From: Microbacteriaceae bacterium
GTDB lineage: Bacteria; Actinomycetota; Actinomycetes; Actinomycetales; Microbacteriaceae
Assembly: GCA_027490915.1 (NCBI GenBank)
Contig: JAIXXG010000107.1
Location: 1 to 64,000 of the forward strand
Direction: 5' to 3'
DNA: 64,000 bases
The position numbers and the translations under genes are program-made. The notes beneath the pieces are model-generated. The model had not been told where the DNA came from. It worked only from the letters and a program-made list of their open reading frames with translations, and made no database searches. Below, in pieces: positions 8,332 through 17,229 of the stretch. The first letter of the stretch is position 1; each line of letters begins with the position of its first letter.

Positions 8332-10284
8332 GTGACCACGACCGCCGAGCAGACCAGCACGGAGCCCGCGGGCACGCCCGGCCCGCAGCAGGTGCTCGAG
8401 CGCGTCTTCGGCTACCCGGCGTTCCGCGGCGAGCAGCAGGCGATCATCGAGCACGTCGTCGCGGGCGGTGACGCCCTCGTGCTCATGCCGACCGGCGGCG
8501 GCAAGAGCCTCTGCTACCAGATTCCGGCGCTCGTGCGCGAGGGCGTCGGCGTCGTCATCTCGCCGCTCATCGCCCTGATGAAAGACCAGGTGGATGCCCT
8601 CGAGGCACTCGGCGTGCGCGCCGCGTTCCTCAACTCGACGCAGTCGCCCGACGATCGCCGCATGGTCGAGCACGCGCTGCGGGCGGGCGAGGTCGATCTG
8701 CTCTACCTCGCGCCCGAGCGGGTGACCGTGCCGGCCACCGTCGAGCTGCTCGCGAGCATCCGCATCGCCCTGTTCGCCATCGACGAGGCCCACTGTGTCT
8801 CGCAGTGGGGTCACGACTTCCGCCCCGACTACCTCGCGCTGTCGATGCTGCACGAGCGCTGGCCGACGGTGCCGCGCATCGCGCTGACCGCCACAGCGAC
8901 GGCGGCGACGGCGGCCGAGATCGTGCAGCGGCTCGACCTCGGCCAGGCGCGGCGCTTCGTGGCGAGCTTCGACCGGCCGAACATCCAGTACCGCATCGAG
9001 CCGAAGAACCAGCCCGTGCAGCAGCTGCTGCAGCTCATCCGCACCGAGCACCCCGGCGACGCGGGCATCGTCTACTGCCTGTCGCGGGCGAGCGTCGAGA
9101 AGACGGCGGCCGAGCTGCAGGCGCACGGCATTCCGGCGCTGCCGTACCACGCGGGACTCGACGCCGCGATGCGGGCCGACCACCAGTCGCGGTTCCTGCG
9201 GGAGGACGGCATCGTGATGGTCGCGACGATCGCCTTCGGCATGGGCATAGACAAACCCGACGTGCGGTTCGTCGCGCACCTCGACCTGCCGAAGAGCGTC
9301 GAGGGCTACTACCAAGAGACGGGCCGTGCCGGTCGCGACAGTATGCCGTCGACGGCATGGCTCGCGTATGGTCTGCAGGACGTCGTGCAGCAGCGCCAGC
9401 TCATCGACAAGTCCGAGGGCGACGCCGCCCATAAGCGACGCATGAGCCAGCTGCTGGATGCGATGCTCGCGCTCTGCGAGACCGTGCAGTGCCGCCGCGC
9501 GCAACTGCTGGCGTACTTCGGGCAAGAGCGGCCCGGCGGCCGCTGCGGCAACTGCGACACCTGTCTGAACCCGCCCGAGAGCTGGGATGGCACGGTGCCG
9601 GCCCAGAAGCTGCTGTCGACCATCGTTCGGCTCGACCGCGAGCGGCGGCAGCGCTACGGCGCGGGGCAGCTCATCGACATCCTGCTCGGCAAGCAGACCC
9701 CGCGGGTCACGCAGCTCGGGCACGACCAGCTCGCGACGTTCGGCATCGGCACCGAGCTCGGCGAGGCCGAGTGGCGCGGCGTGGTGCGGCAGCTGCTCGC
9801 GCAGGGGCTGCTCGCCGTGCACGGCGATGGCTACGGCACCCTCGTTCTCACCGAGGCGAGCGGTGCCGTGCTGCGCGGTGAGCGCACGGTGGCGCTGCGG
9901 CGCGAGGTCGTGCGTGCGAGCAGGTCGAGCCGCGCCCGCAGCGCGGCGGCGAGCGATCTGCCGCCCGCGGCCGCGCCGCTGTTCGAGCGACTGCGCGCCT
10001 GGCGCGCGGCGACCGCCCGCGCGCTCGGGGCCCCAGCCTACGTCGTGTTCGCCGACGCCACGCTGCGCGGCATCGCGCTCACCGAGCCGACGACGCACGA
10101 CGAGCTCTCGCAGGTGAGCGGCGTCGGCGCCGCCAAGCTCGAGCGGTTCGGCGATGCGGTGCTCGCGATCGTGCGGGGCGAGGAGCCGCCCGCGGCGACG
10201 GTTCCGCCGCCCGCCGACGAGCCGCCGTTCGACGAGCCGCCTTTCGACGACGTTCCGCCCGACGACATTCCCCCAGCGGAATAG
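8332..10284 (+). CDS. recQ: ATP-dependent DNA helicase RecQ
   Basis: RecQ is a 3'-5' superfamily 2 helicase used in recombination repair. The 650-residue protein has Walker A TGGGKS at about 54-59, DEAH near 150, and the helicase C motif ending QETGRAGRD. The zinc-binding cysteines lie in CGNCDTC, then come a winged-helix RQC domain and an HRDC domain (about 555-620). The tail is acidic and Pro-rich (repeated [10 protein letters not shown]). GTG 8332 is preceded by TAGCCT with a 7-base gap, suggesting a leaderless mRNA. Confidence 0.95.
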   Translation: MTTTAEQTSTEPAGTPGPQQVLERVFGYPAFRGEQQAIIEHVVAGGDALVLMPTGGGKSLCYQIPALVREGVGVVISPLIALMKDQVDALEALGVRAAFLNSTQSPDDRRMVEHALRAGEVDLLYLAPERVTVPATVELLASIRIALFAIDEAHCVSQWGHDFRPDYLALSMLHERWPTVPRIALTATATAATAAEIVQRLDLGQARRFVASFDRPNIQYRIEPKNQPVQQLLQLIRTEHPGDAGIVYCLSRASVEKTAAELQAHGIPALPYHAGLDAAMRADHQSRFLREDGIVMVATIAFGMGIDKPDVRFVAHLDLPKSVEGYYQETGRAGRDSMPSTAWLAYGLQDVVQQRQLIDKSEGDAAHKRRMSQLLDAMLALCETVQCRRAQLLAYFGQERPGGRCGNCDTCLNPPESWDGTVPAQKLLSTIVRLDRERRQRYGAGQLIDILLGKQTPRVTQLGHDQLATFGIGTELGEAEWRGVVRQLLAQGLLAVHGDGYGTLVLTEASGAVLRGERTVALRREVVRASRSSRARSAAASDLPPAAAPLFERLRAWRAATARALGAPAYVVFADATLRGIALTEPTTHDELSQVSGVGAAKLERFGDAVLAIVRGEEPPAATVPPPADEPPFDEPPFDDVPPDDIPPAE

Positions 10285-10305
10285 GAATCGTGCCACGATA
10301 GGGCG

Positions 10306-11016
10306 GTGCTGACCTTCCTCGCTCGCGCGTTCCTCGCGCCCGTTGCGAGGCTCATCTGGCGGCCCACCGTCATCGGCCGCGAGAACATGCCCGCCGAGGG
10401 TCCGGTCGTCGTCGCGAGCAACCACCTGTCGTTCATCGACTCCATCGTGATCAGCCTGCTGGCTCGGCGCCCGGTGAGCTTCCTGGCCAAGGAGGAGTAC
10501 TTCACCGGGAAGGGGTTGAAGGGGTGGGCATCCCGGTCATTCTTCTCGGGTGTGGGCGCGATCCCGGTGAAGCGCGGCGCCGGTCAGGCCGCGCAGGAGG
10601 CGCTCGACGCAGGGCTCGCGAAGCTGCAGGCGGGCCAGGCGTTCTCGATCTACCCCGAGGGAACGCGCTCGCGCGACGGTCGTCTCTACCGCGGCAAGAC
10701 CGGCGTGGCGTGGCTCGCGCTCACCGCGGGCGCGCCCGTGGTGCCGGTCGCCCTCATCGGCACGCAGCACCTGCAGCCGGTCGGCTCGCGGCGCATCCGC
10801 CGGGTGCCGATCACGATCCAGTTCGGTGAGCCGATGGACATCTCGCCGTTCGGCACCGCAGACTCCGGTCGTGCCCGCCGGCACGCGACCGACGCGATCA
10901 TGGCCCGCATCCAGAGCATGTCGGGTCAGGAATACGTCGATCGCTACAACGAGCCGCCGCCCGCCACCGTGCGCGAGCGCGTGCGCCGCTTCTTCCGCGC
11001 ACGCGCCGAGCTCTAG
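10306..11016 (+). CDS. plsC: 1-acyl-sn-glycerol-3-phosphate acyltransferase
   Basis: It transfers an acyl chain to lysophosphatidic acid to make phosphatidic acid at the membrane. The 236-residue protein has the HX4D motif as NHLSFID near residue 45, the substrate motif EGTRSRDG near 120, and PVVPVALIG. Length and motifs are standard. The gene follows recQ by 21 bases. Its last codons, stop and following bases are nearly repeated 314 bp downstream at the end of the convergent exporter gene. Confidence 0.9.
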   Translation: MLTFLARAFLAPVARLIWRPTVIGRENMPAEGPVVVASNHLSFIDSIVISLLARRPVSFLAKEEYFTGKGLKGWASRSFFSGVGAIPVKRGAGQAAQEALDAGLAKLQAGQAFSIYPEGTRSRDGRLYRGKTGVAWLALTAGAPVVPVALIGTQHLQPVGSRRIRRVPITIQFGEPMDISPFGTADSGRARRHATDAIMARIQSMSGQEYVDRYNEPPPATVRERVRRFFRARAEL

Positions 11017-11126
11017 CCCTGCGGTCGCTCGGCCACCGTATCCCTGGCGCTACCCGACGGCCCGCGCCGAGTTGCATGGGCTTGGAGGATCGCCCGACCA
11101 CGCTCGAGTGGTCGTCGCTTCTCCTG

Positions 11127-11181
11127 CTTCCACAACAACGGAACGGCTGAAGGGGATTCACCCCATCCGTGGTTGTGGAAG
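11127..11181. terminator. Nested inverted repeat, probable plsC terminator
   Basis: Arms 11127-11141 and 11167-11181 pair over 15 bases with one mismatch. An inner GGGG/CCCC stem lies within the loop. A smaller hairpin (11095-11101 with 11108-11114) precedes it. It lies between convergent genes. Confidence 0.6.
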
Positions 11182-11218
11182 GGCCCCGGAGGGCGCTCGC
11201 CTGATCGCTCCCGGTTTC

Positions 11219-11264
11219 TTCCCGAACTTCGGACGCGGGGTATCCCTCGTCCGAAGTTCGGGAA
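11219..11264. terminator. Perfect 17-bp inverted repeat, probable terminator
   Basis: TTCCCGAACTTCGGACG at 11219-11235 is matched exactly by its complement at 11248-11264 around a 12-base loop. It is the second long dyad in the same convergent gap, most likely serving the exporter gene on the minus strand. Confidence 0.65.
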
Positions 11265-11326
11265 GGTCTCCGACGTCTCGTCCAGCGCCCGCCGGTCCGT
11301 CCGCCCGCCGGTCCGCGCGCCGAGCT

Positions 11327-12928
11327 TTAGCCCTGCGGGCGTTCGGCCTCCGCATCCTCGCGCCGCCCCGCGACGGGCGCGGGCGTCAGCCGCAGGGTCG
11401 CGAGCAGGCCGAGGGCGAGGAACCCCGCGGCCGTATAGGCGGCGTAACGCGTGGCGTCGCTGAACGCTTCGCGCGCGGCATCGGCGACCTCGGGCGACTG
11501 CGCGTCGAGGCCGGGGATCGCTGATCCGGCGCTGTCGACCACGGCGCTCACGATGCCGTCGCGCGCCTCCGGCGGCAGGCCGGCGCTGTCGAGCCGGCTG
11601 TCGAGGGCGCTGCCGAGCGACGTGAAGAGCACGGTGCCGAGCACCGCGATGCCGAGGGCCGAGCCCACCTGCCGCGCGGTCGACTGCGTGCCGGAGGCCT
11701 GGCCGCTCGCCGCGACCGGAACATCCTGCAGCACCACGCCGGTGAGCTGCGCGGTCGCGAGCCCGACACCCATGCCGTAGACGAGCAGGCCGAGCGCGAT
11801 CGACCACCACGGGGTGTCGACCGCGATCACGAGCCCGATCAGCACGAGCCCGACGATCTCGAGCGCGATGCCGACCCGCACGATCACGACGGCCGACACG
11901 CGACCGCTGAGCGAGCCGCCCGCACCCGAGGCGAGGAACGACCCGCCCGCGAGCGCGAGCAGAATCGTTCCGGTCTGCAGCGCGTCGTACCCGAGCACGT
12001 TCTGCAGCCACAGCGGCAGCGACAGGATGATGCCGAACTCGCCCATCGACACGATGAGCGCCGCGATGTTGCCGTTGCGGAACGAGCCGATGCGCAGCAG
12101 CGAGAACGCGAGCATCGTCGACTTTCCCGCCCGCTCGCGTCGCAGCCCCCAGCGCACGAACGCGACGCCCGCGGCGACCGAGATCGCGAAGGCGATCGGC
12201 ACCGGGCTGAGGTCGAGCGGCCACACCCAGTCGCCGATCGTCAGCCCGTCGGTCGAGAGCCACCAGCCGTAGGTGCGGCCCTCGATCAGGCCGAAGACGA
12301 GGAACGCGCTCGTGATCACCGAGAGCACGGCGCCCACGCCATCGATCGACTGCGGCTTGTCGGCCTTCGTCGCCGGCACGAAGAGCATGAGACCGATCAG
12401 GATGATGATGCCGAGCGGCACGTTGATGCCGAAGGCCCACCGCCACGAGAACGCCGTGGTGAGCCACCCTCCGAGCAGGGGGCCGACCGCGGCCATGCCC
12501 CCGATCGTGGAACCCCAGACCGCGAACGCGATGCCGCGCTCGCGCCCCTGGAAGGTCGAGTTCAGGGTCGAGAGCGTCGACGGCAGGATCATCGCGCCGC
12601 CCACGCCCTGCACCACGCGGGCGAGGATCAGCGTCGAGCCCGAGTCGGCGAACGCCGCCCAGACGGAGGCGAGCATGAAGATGACCGTGCCGATGACGAG
12701 CATCCGGCGCCGCCCGAACCGGTCGCCGAGCGTGCCGAACACGAGCAGCAGGGCGGCGAAGACGAGCGTGTAGCTCTCCTGCACCCACTGCACCTCGGTC
12801 GAGGTGATGCCGAGCTCGTCGACGATCGACGGCACGGCGACGTTGACGATGGTCGAGTCGACGATGATGAGCGAGACGGCCAGGCTGATGACGAAGAGCC
12901 CGATCCAGCGGGTGCGCGGTGAGGTCAC
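11327..12928 (-). CDS. MFS drug:H+ antiporter, DHA2 (EmrB/QacA) family
   Basis: The 533-residue protein has about 14 transmembrane helices, as in 14-TM exporters. Motif A is visible as GTLGDRFGRRRMLVIG, motif C as WGSTIGGMAAVGPLLGGWL, and an acidic DSTIVNVAVP in helix 1. Such proteins expel toxic or drug-like compounds with proton exchange; substrates are not predictable. GTG 12928 lies 9 bases after the thioredoxin stop, so it may be cotranscribed with thioredoxin. Its last codons lie in the direct repeat shared with the plsC end. Confidence 0.9.
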   Translation of the reverse strand: MTSPRTRWIGLFVISLAVSLIIVDSTIVNVAVPSIVDELGITSTEVQWVQESYTLVFAALLLVFGTLGDRFGRRRMLVIGTVIFMLASVWAAFADSGSTLILARVVQGVGGAMILPSTLSTLNSTFQGRERGIAFAVWGSTIGGMAAVGPLLGGWLTTAFSWRWAFGINVPLGIIILIGLMLFVPATKADKPQSIDGVGAVLSVITSAFLVFGLIEGRTYGWWLSTDGLTIGDWVWPLDLSPVPIAFAISVAAGVAFVRWGLRRERAGKSTMLAFSLLRIGSFRNGNIAALIVSMGEFGIILSLPLWLQNVLGYDALQTGTILLALAGGSFLASGAGGSLSGRVSAVVIVRVGIALEIVGLVLIGLVIAVDTPWWSIALGLLVYGMGVGLATAQLTGVVLQDVPVAASGQASGTQSTARQVGSALGIAVLGTVLFTSLGSALDSRLDSAGLPPEARDGIVSAVVDSAGSAIPGLDAQSPEVADAAREAFSDATRYAAYTAAGFLALGLLATLRLTPAPVAGRREDAEAERPQG

Positions 12929-12937
12929 GCGCTGACG

Positions 12938-13312
12938 CTACTCCTGCGCAGCGGCCTCCGCGGCCGCGACCTGCGCGCGCACCTCGTCCATGTCGAGCCC
13001 CTTGACTGCGGTGATGACCTGCTCGAGGGCGGGCGCCGGCAGCGCGCCGGGCTGCGCGAAGACGAGGATGCCGTCGCGGAACGCCATGAGCGTCGGGATC
13101 GACCGGATGTTCGCGGCCGCCGCGAGCGCCTGCTCGGCCTCGGTGTCGACCTTGCCGAAGGTCACGTCGGGGTGCTGCTCGCTGGCCTTCTCGAAGATCG
13201 GCGCGAACATGCGGCACGGGCCGCACCACTCGGCCCAGAAGTCGACGAGGGTGATGCCCTCGCGCGTGACGGTCTGCTCGAAGTCGGCGGCGGTCAGCTC
13301 AACGGTTGCCAT
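12938..13312 (-). CDS. trxA: Thioredoxin
   Basis: The 124-residue protein has a thioredoxin fold with the redox motif WCGPC (Cys30 and Cys33), the cis-proline segment IRSIPTLMAF, and a C-terminal helix slightly longer than usual (DMDEVRAQVAAAEAAAQE). It reduces protein disulfides in the cytoplasm with thioredoxin reductase. ATG 13312 gives the standard N-terminus MATVELT; a longer frame upstream is not needed. No reductase gene lies in the window. Confidence 0.93.
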   Translation of the reverse strand: MATVELTAADFEQTVTREGITLVDFWAEWCGPCRMFAPIFEKASEQHPDVTFGKVDTEAEQALAAAANIRSIPTLMAFRDGILVFAQPGALPAPALEQVITAVKGLDMDEVRAQVAAAEAAAQE

Positions 13313-13460
13313 GCCCCCATCATTCCTCATGCGATAGCCCACTATGCACTTCCCCAGGTTTGTGAGGTCATCCACAAACGCTGCCCGCGCCCGCCCACGG
13401 GCGTTCGTGGCCCCGCACGACGAAACCCCGCGCCCGAGCGCCGCGGCCTACCGTGACGAC

Positions 13461-15599
13461 ATGAGCACGATCGAGACCTCGGCCCCTGCCTCTGTGCCCG
13501 AGCCGGCGCCCGCGGCGACCCCGCGCGCCGCCGCTTCGGTTCCCTCGGTGCCGTCGGCACCGGCCGCTGACACCCCCGACATCAGCGTCGACGTCGCCGC
13601 CCTGGGCCAGCAGCTGCTGGGCCGCTGGGCCGACACCCGCCGCGCCTCCCGCGAGCTCATGCGCGACCCCGCCTTCCACCGCGACCCGAGCCTCGGCATG
13701 GCCGAGCACCGCGAGCGCGTCCTCGGCCAGCTGAAGCTGCTCGTCGAGCGCGGCGAGGTGCACCGCGCCTTCCCCGCGGCCTTCGGCGGCCACGACGACC
13801 ACGGCGGCTTCATCGCGAGCTTCGAAGAACTGCTGCTCGGCGACCCGAGCATGCAGATCAAGTCGGGCGTGCAGTGGGGCCTCTACGCCTCGGCGATCCT
13901 GCACCTCGGCACCGCCCCGCACCACGAGGCCTGGCTGCCCGACGCCCTCACCCTCGCGACGCCCGGCGCGTTCGCCATGACCGAGACCGGTCACGGCAGC
14001 GACGTCTCGGCGATCGGCACGACGGCCACGTACGACGCCGCCACCGATGAGTGGGTCATCCACACGCCGTTCCGCGCCGCGTGGAAGGACTACCTCGGCA
14101 ATGCCGCGCTGCACGGCCGCTCGGCCGTCGTCTTCGCGCAGCTCATCACGCGCAACGTCAACCACGGCGTGCACGCGTTCTACGTTCCGCTGCGCGATGA
14201 GAAGGGCGCCTTCCTGCCGGGCATCGGCGGTGAGGATGACGGGCTCAAGGGCGGGCTCAACGGCATCGACAACGGCCGCCTGCACTTCACGACCGTGCGC
14301 GTTCCGCGCACCAACCTGCTCAACCGCTACGGCAGCGTCGACGAGAACGGCGTCTACACCTCCCCGATCGAGAGCCCCGGCCGCCGCTTCTTCACGATGC
14401 TCGGCACGCTCGTGCAGGGGCGCGTCTCGCTCGACGGCGCGGTCACCGTCGCGAGCAAGCTCGCCATGACCATCGCGATCCGCTACGGCTCCGAGCGGCG
14501 GCAGTTCGCCGGCGGCGACCGCGACGAGGTCGTGCTGCTCGACTACCAGCGCCACCAGCGCCGCCTGCTGCCGCGGCTCGCGCAGACCTACGCCATGTCG
14601 TTCGCGCACGAGGTGTTCCTCGAGAAGTTCGACGCCGTGTTCTCGGGGCGCACCGATACGGATGCGGACCGCGAAGACCTCGAGACCCTCGCCGCGGCGC
14701 TCAAGCCGCTGAGCACCTGGGCGGCCCTCGACATCATCCAGGAGGCGCGCGAGGCGTGCGGCGGCCAGGGCTTCCTCGCCGAGAACCGGCTCGTGCAGCT
14801 GCGCGCCGACCTCGACATCTACGCGACGTTCGAGGGCGACAACAACGTGCTGCTGCAGCTCGTCGCCAAGCGCCTGCTCACCGACTACTCGCGCGCCTTC
14901 AGCCGTGCCGACGCGGGCGTCATGGCGCACTACGTCGCCGGGCAGGTCAACGAGGCCGTCGTCAACCGCTCGGGTCTGCGACGGCTCGCCCAGTCGGTCG
15001 TCGACGTCGGCTCGACCGCCCGGTCGGTGGGCTACGTGCGCGATACCGAATCGCAGCGGCAGCTGCTGACCGACCGGGTCGAGACGATGGTGGCTGAGCT
15101 GGCGGGCAAGCTGCGCCCCGCATCCCGCATGCCGCGCGAGGAGGGCGCCGCCCTCTTCAACCGCCACCAGAACGCGCTCATCGAGACGGCGCGCGCGCAC
15201 GGCGAGCTGCTGCAGTGGGAGGCCTTCACCGAGGCGCTCGAGCACGTCAAGCACGCGGGCACGCGGCAGGTGCTGACCTGGCTGCGCGACCTCTTCGGGC
15301 TCGGGCTCATCGAGAAGAACCTGGCCTGGTACGTCATCCACGGGCGGCTCAGCGACCACCGCGCGCAGGCGATCACCGACTACATCGACGACCGCCTGCT
15401 GCCGCGCCTGCGGCCGCACGCGCTCGCGCTGACCGAGGCGTTCGAGCTGGCGCCCGAGCACATCCGCGCCGAGATCGCGACGGGCGTCGAGGGCGAGCGC
15501 CAGGCCGAGGCCCGCGCGCACTACGCCGACCTCGCGGCCCGCGGGCTTGCGCCGATCGACGAGAAAGACCTGATGGCCGCGAAGAAGGCCCGCGGCTAG
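13461..15599 (+). CDS. Acyl-CoA oxidase/dehydrogenase-like flavoprotein
   Basis: The 712-residue protein is longer than ordinary acyl-CoA dehydrogenases (about 380) and has acyl-CoA oxidase architecture. An Ala/Pro-rich head of about 40 residues is followed by the FAD-binding middle part (AMTETGHGSDVSAIGTTA) and the EACGGQGFLAENRL segment with the typical catalytic-region signature. An all-helical C-terminal domain completes it. It probably introduces a double bond into acyl-CoA in beta-oxidation. ATG 13461 has TACCGT 6 bases upstream (leaderless candidate). No other beta-oxidation gene is adjacent. Confidence 0.88.
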   Translation: MSTIETSAPASVPEPAPAATPRAAASVPSVPSAPAADTPDISVDVAALGQQLLGRWADTRRASRELMRDPAFHRDPSLGMAEHRERVLGQLKLLVERGEVHRAFPAAFGGHDDHGGFIASFEELLLGDPSMQIKSGVQWGLYASAILHLGTAPHHEAWLPDALTLATPGAFAMTETGHGSDVSAIGTTATYDAATDEWVIHTPFRAAWKDYLGNAALHGRSAVVFAQLITRNVNHGVHAFYVPLRDEKGAFLPGIGGEDDGLKGGLNGIDNGRLHFTTVRVPRTNLLNRYGSVDENGVYTSPIESPGRRFFTMLGTLVQGRVSLDGAVTVASKLAMTIAIRYGSERRQFAGGDRDEVVLLDYQRHQRRLLPRLAQTYAMSFAHEVFLEKFDAVFSGRTDTDADREDLETLAAALKPLSTWAALDIIQEAREACGGQGFLAENRLVQLRADLDIYATFEGDNNVLLQLVAKRLLTDYSRAFSRADAGVMAHYVAGQVNEAVVNRSGLRRLAQSVVDVGSTARSVGYVRDTESQRQLLTDRVETMVAELAGKLRPASRMPREEGAALFNRHQNALIETARAHGELLQWEAFTEALEHVKHAGTRQVLTWLRDLFGLGLIEKNLAWYVIHGRLSDHRAQAITDYIDDRLLPRLRPHALALTEAFELAPEHIRAEIATGVEGERQAEARAHYADLAARGLAPIDEKDLMAAKKARG

Positions 15600-15636
15600 C
15601 CTCCGTTCGCGCGTGCTGCGGGCGTAGGGTCGGGGC

Positions 15637-16134
15637 ATGGATGCTGACCCCGAGCCCGCCGCCTTCCGCCTGCACCCGGCCGCGGCCTGGGCGCTCGTCG
15701 GTGCGCAGTTCGTCTTCCTGATCCTGCTCGGCTTCCTGCCGTGGGGCAGCCTGTGGCCGCGCGAGGTCGCCACCATCGTGATCGGGCTTGCCCTCGTGGC
15801 ACTCGGCGTGGGCATCGCGCTCGCGGCCGGCGCAGGGCTGGGCCGCACGCTCACCCCCAGCCCGATTCCGAAGGCCGACGGGCAGCTCGTCACGAGCGGC
15901 GTGTACGGGCTCGTGCGGCACCCCATCTACTCGGGGCTGCTCGTGCTGGGCCTCGGTCTGCTCGTCATCGGGGCCTCGGTGCTGCACGCGCTCGCCTGGG
16001 TCGCGCTGATGAGCGTGCTCATGGCGAAGGCTCGGCTCGAGGAGCGCATGCTGCTCGACCAGTACGCCGACTACGGCGCCTACGCCGCGCGGGTCGGGCG
16101 GCTCGTGCCGGGCATCGGGCGGATGCGCTCGTGA
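15637..16134 (+). CDS. Isoprenylcysteine carboxyl methyltransferase-like membrane protein
   Basis: The 165-residue protein has four or five transmembrane helices and the ICMT/PEMT-type C-terminal signature GVYGLVRHPIYSG with a later RLEERML. Bacterial members are SAM-dependent membrane methyltransferases of mostly unknown substrate. TAGGGT ends 6 bases before ATG 15637. The stop overlaps the next start by 4 bases (GTGA), so it is coupled to the dienelactone hydrolase. Confidence 0.8.
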   Translation: MDADPEPAAFRLHPAAAWALVGAQFVFLILLGFLPWGSLWPREVATIVIGLALVALGVGIALAAGAGLGRTLTPSPIPKADGQLVTSGVYGLVRHPIYSGLLVLGLGLLVIGASVLHALAWVALMSVLMAKARLEERMLLDQYADYGAYAARVGRLVPGIGRMRS

Positions 16135-16880
16135 CCGGCGCCGTGCAGAGCGCCCTGACCGACGTCGAGATCCCGCAGCCGGGCGACCCGCGCGGCGGGG
16201 TGCTGACCGGGGTGCTGGGGGTTCCGCGCGGGGCGGGGCCGCATCCCGCGCTCGTCGTCGTGCACGAGGTGTTCGGCATCGACGCGTCGATGCGCGACCA
16301 CCTCGAGCGGCTCGTCGGTCTCGGGTACGTCGTGCTGATGCCGAACCTCTTCAGCCGCGGAGGTGCGCGGCGCTGCCTCACGGCGACGTTCCGCGCGCTG
16401 CGGGCGGGCACCGGCCCGGCCTTCGACGACATCGAGGCCGCCCGGCGCATGCTGCTCGAGCGCGACGACACGGATGACCGCGCGGGCGTCATCGGCTTCT
16501 GCATGGGCGGGGGCTTCGCGCTGCTGCTGGCCGGTTCGGGCGGCTACGGTGCCGCATCCGTCAATTACGGGATGCTCCCGGCCGATCTCGACGATGCCCT
16601 CGACGGTGCCTGCCCCATCGTCGGCACCTTCGGCGGGCGCGACCGCACGCTGCCCGGCGCGGCGGCGAAACTGGAGGCGGCGCTCGCGGCCCGCGGCATC
16701 GACCACGACGTGCACGAGTACCCGGATGCCGGGCACGCGTTCCTCAACCGGCATGACGCGGGCCCCGCGCTCGTGCGGGTGCTCATGAAGCCGATGATGG
16801 GCGGCGGTCACCGCCCGGCCGAGGCCGAGGATGCGTGGGGCCGCATCGACCGCTTCTTCCGGCGGTACCTCGCGGCCTAG
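16131..16880 (+). CDS. Dienelactone hydrolase family protein
   Basis: This alpha/beta hydrolase of 249 residues has the dienelactone hydrolase triad at expected positions: Cys124 in GFCMGGG, Asp171 in GGRDRT and His202 in AGHAF. HEVFGID near the N-terminus forms the oxyanion region. Members hydrolyse enol lactones or other esters, and the physiological substrate is unknown. It is translationally coupled to the upstream methyltransferase-like gene. No other aromatic degradation gene is nearby. Confidence 0.9.
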   Translation: MTGAVQSALTDVEIPQPGDPRGGVLTGVLGVPRGAGPHPALVVVHEVFGIDASMRDHLERLVGLGYVVLMPNLFSRGGARRCLTATFRALRAGTGPAFDDIEAARRMLLERDDTDDRAGVIGFCMGGGFALLLAGSGGYGAASVNYGMLPADLDDALDGACPIVGTFGGRDRTLPGAAAKLEAALAARGIDHDVHEYPDAGHAFLNRHDAGPALVRVLMKPMMGGGHRPAEAEDAWGRIDRFFRRYLAA

Positions 16881-16909
16881 GCGCCGCGCGAGGAGCGGCG
16901 CCGATTCGG

Positions 16910-17170
16910 CTAGACCGACAGCTTCTCGCGCACGGCGTCGTCGCTCGGCTCGACGAGGTGCGAGCCGTCGGGGAAGACGACGACCGGGATGTTCGTGCGG
17001 CCGCTGATCGCCTGCGCCTGTGCGGCGGCCTCGGCCGAGGCTTCGACGTCGACCTTCGTCCACTCGACGCCGAGGTGGTTGAGCAGCGCCTCGGTGCGGC
17101 GGCAGTCGCGGCACCAGTCGGCGCCGTACATGGTGATCGTTCCGGGGGCAGGGGCCAGAGCATCCGTCAT
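16910..17170 (-). CDS. Mycoredoxin / glutaredoxin-like protein
   Basis: The 86-residue thioredoxin-fold protein has WCRDC (Cys20, Cys23) near the N-terminus and the cis-proline segment TNIPVVVFPDG. Actinobacterial mycoredoxins use mycothiol to reduce mixed disulfides; they usually carry CGYC or CPYC, so CRDC is a variant. ATG 17170 is preferred over a TTG 12 bases upstream. It is convergent with the hydrolase gene and divergent from the DUF998 gene. Confidence 0.88.
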   Translation of the reverse strand: MTDALAPAPGTITMYGADWCRDCRRTEALLNHLGVEWTKVDVEASAEAAAQAQAISGRTNIPVVVFPDGSHLVEPSDDAVREKLSV

Positions 17171-17229
17171 ACCGACAGTCAACCAGGCTCGCCTTCCCGT
17201 TGTTCCCGTGTCTTCCTAGACTGAGCGAC

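Larger units (their letters stand above)
11002..11352. repeat. Direct repeat pair covering the ends of plsC and the exporter gene
   Basis: Bases 11002-11038 and 11316-11352 match at 33 of 37 positions in the same orientation. The first copy holds the end and stop of plsC; the second, read on the other strand, holds the end and stop of the exporter gene. About 277 bases carrying two inverted repeats lie between them. This looks like a local duplication or a target duplication flanking inserted DNA. Confidence 0.7.

Noticed and set aside
12929-12940. TAGCGT 6 bases before the exporter GTG as a leaderless promoter
   Set aside because: The TAG is the thioredoxin stop codon and the genes are 9 bases apart, so the match is probably by chance.
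13368-15926. An 852-codon minus-strand frame opposite the acyl-CoA oxidase gene
   Set aside because: Composition is typical of an antisense shadow and no motif is present. The plus-strand gene has a full set of family signatures.
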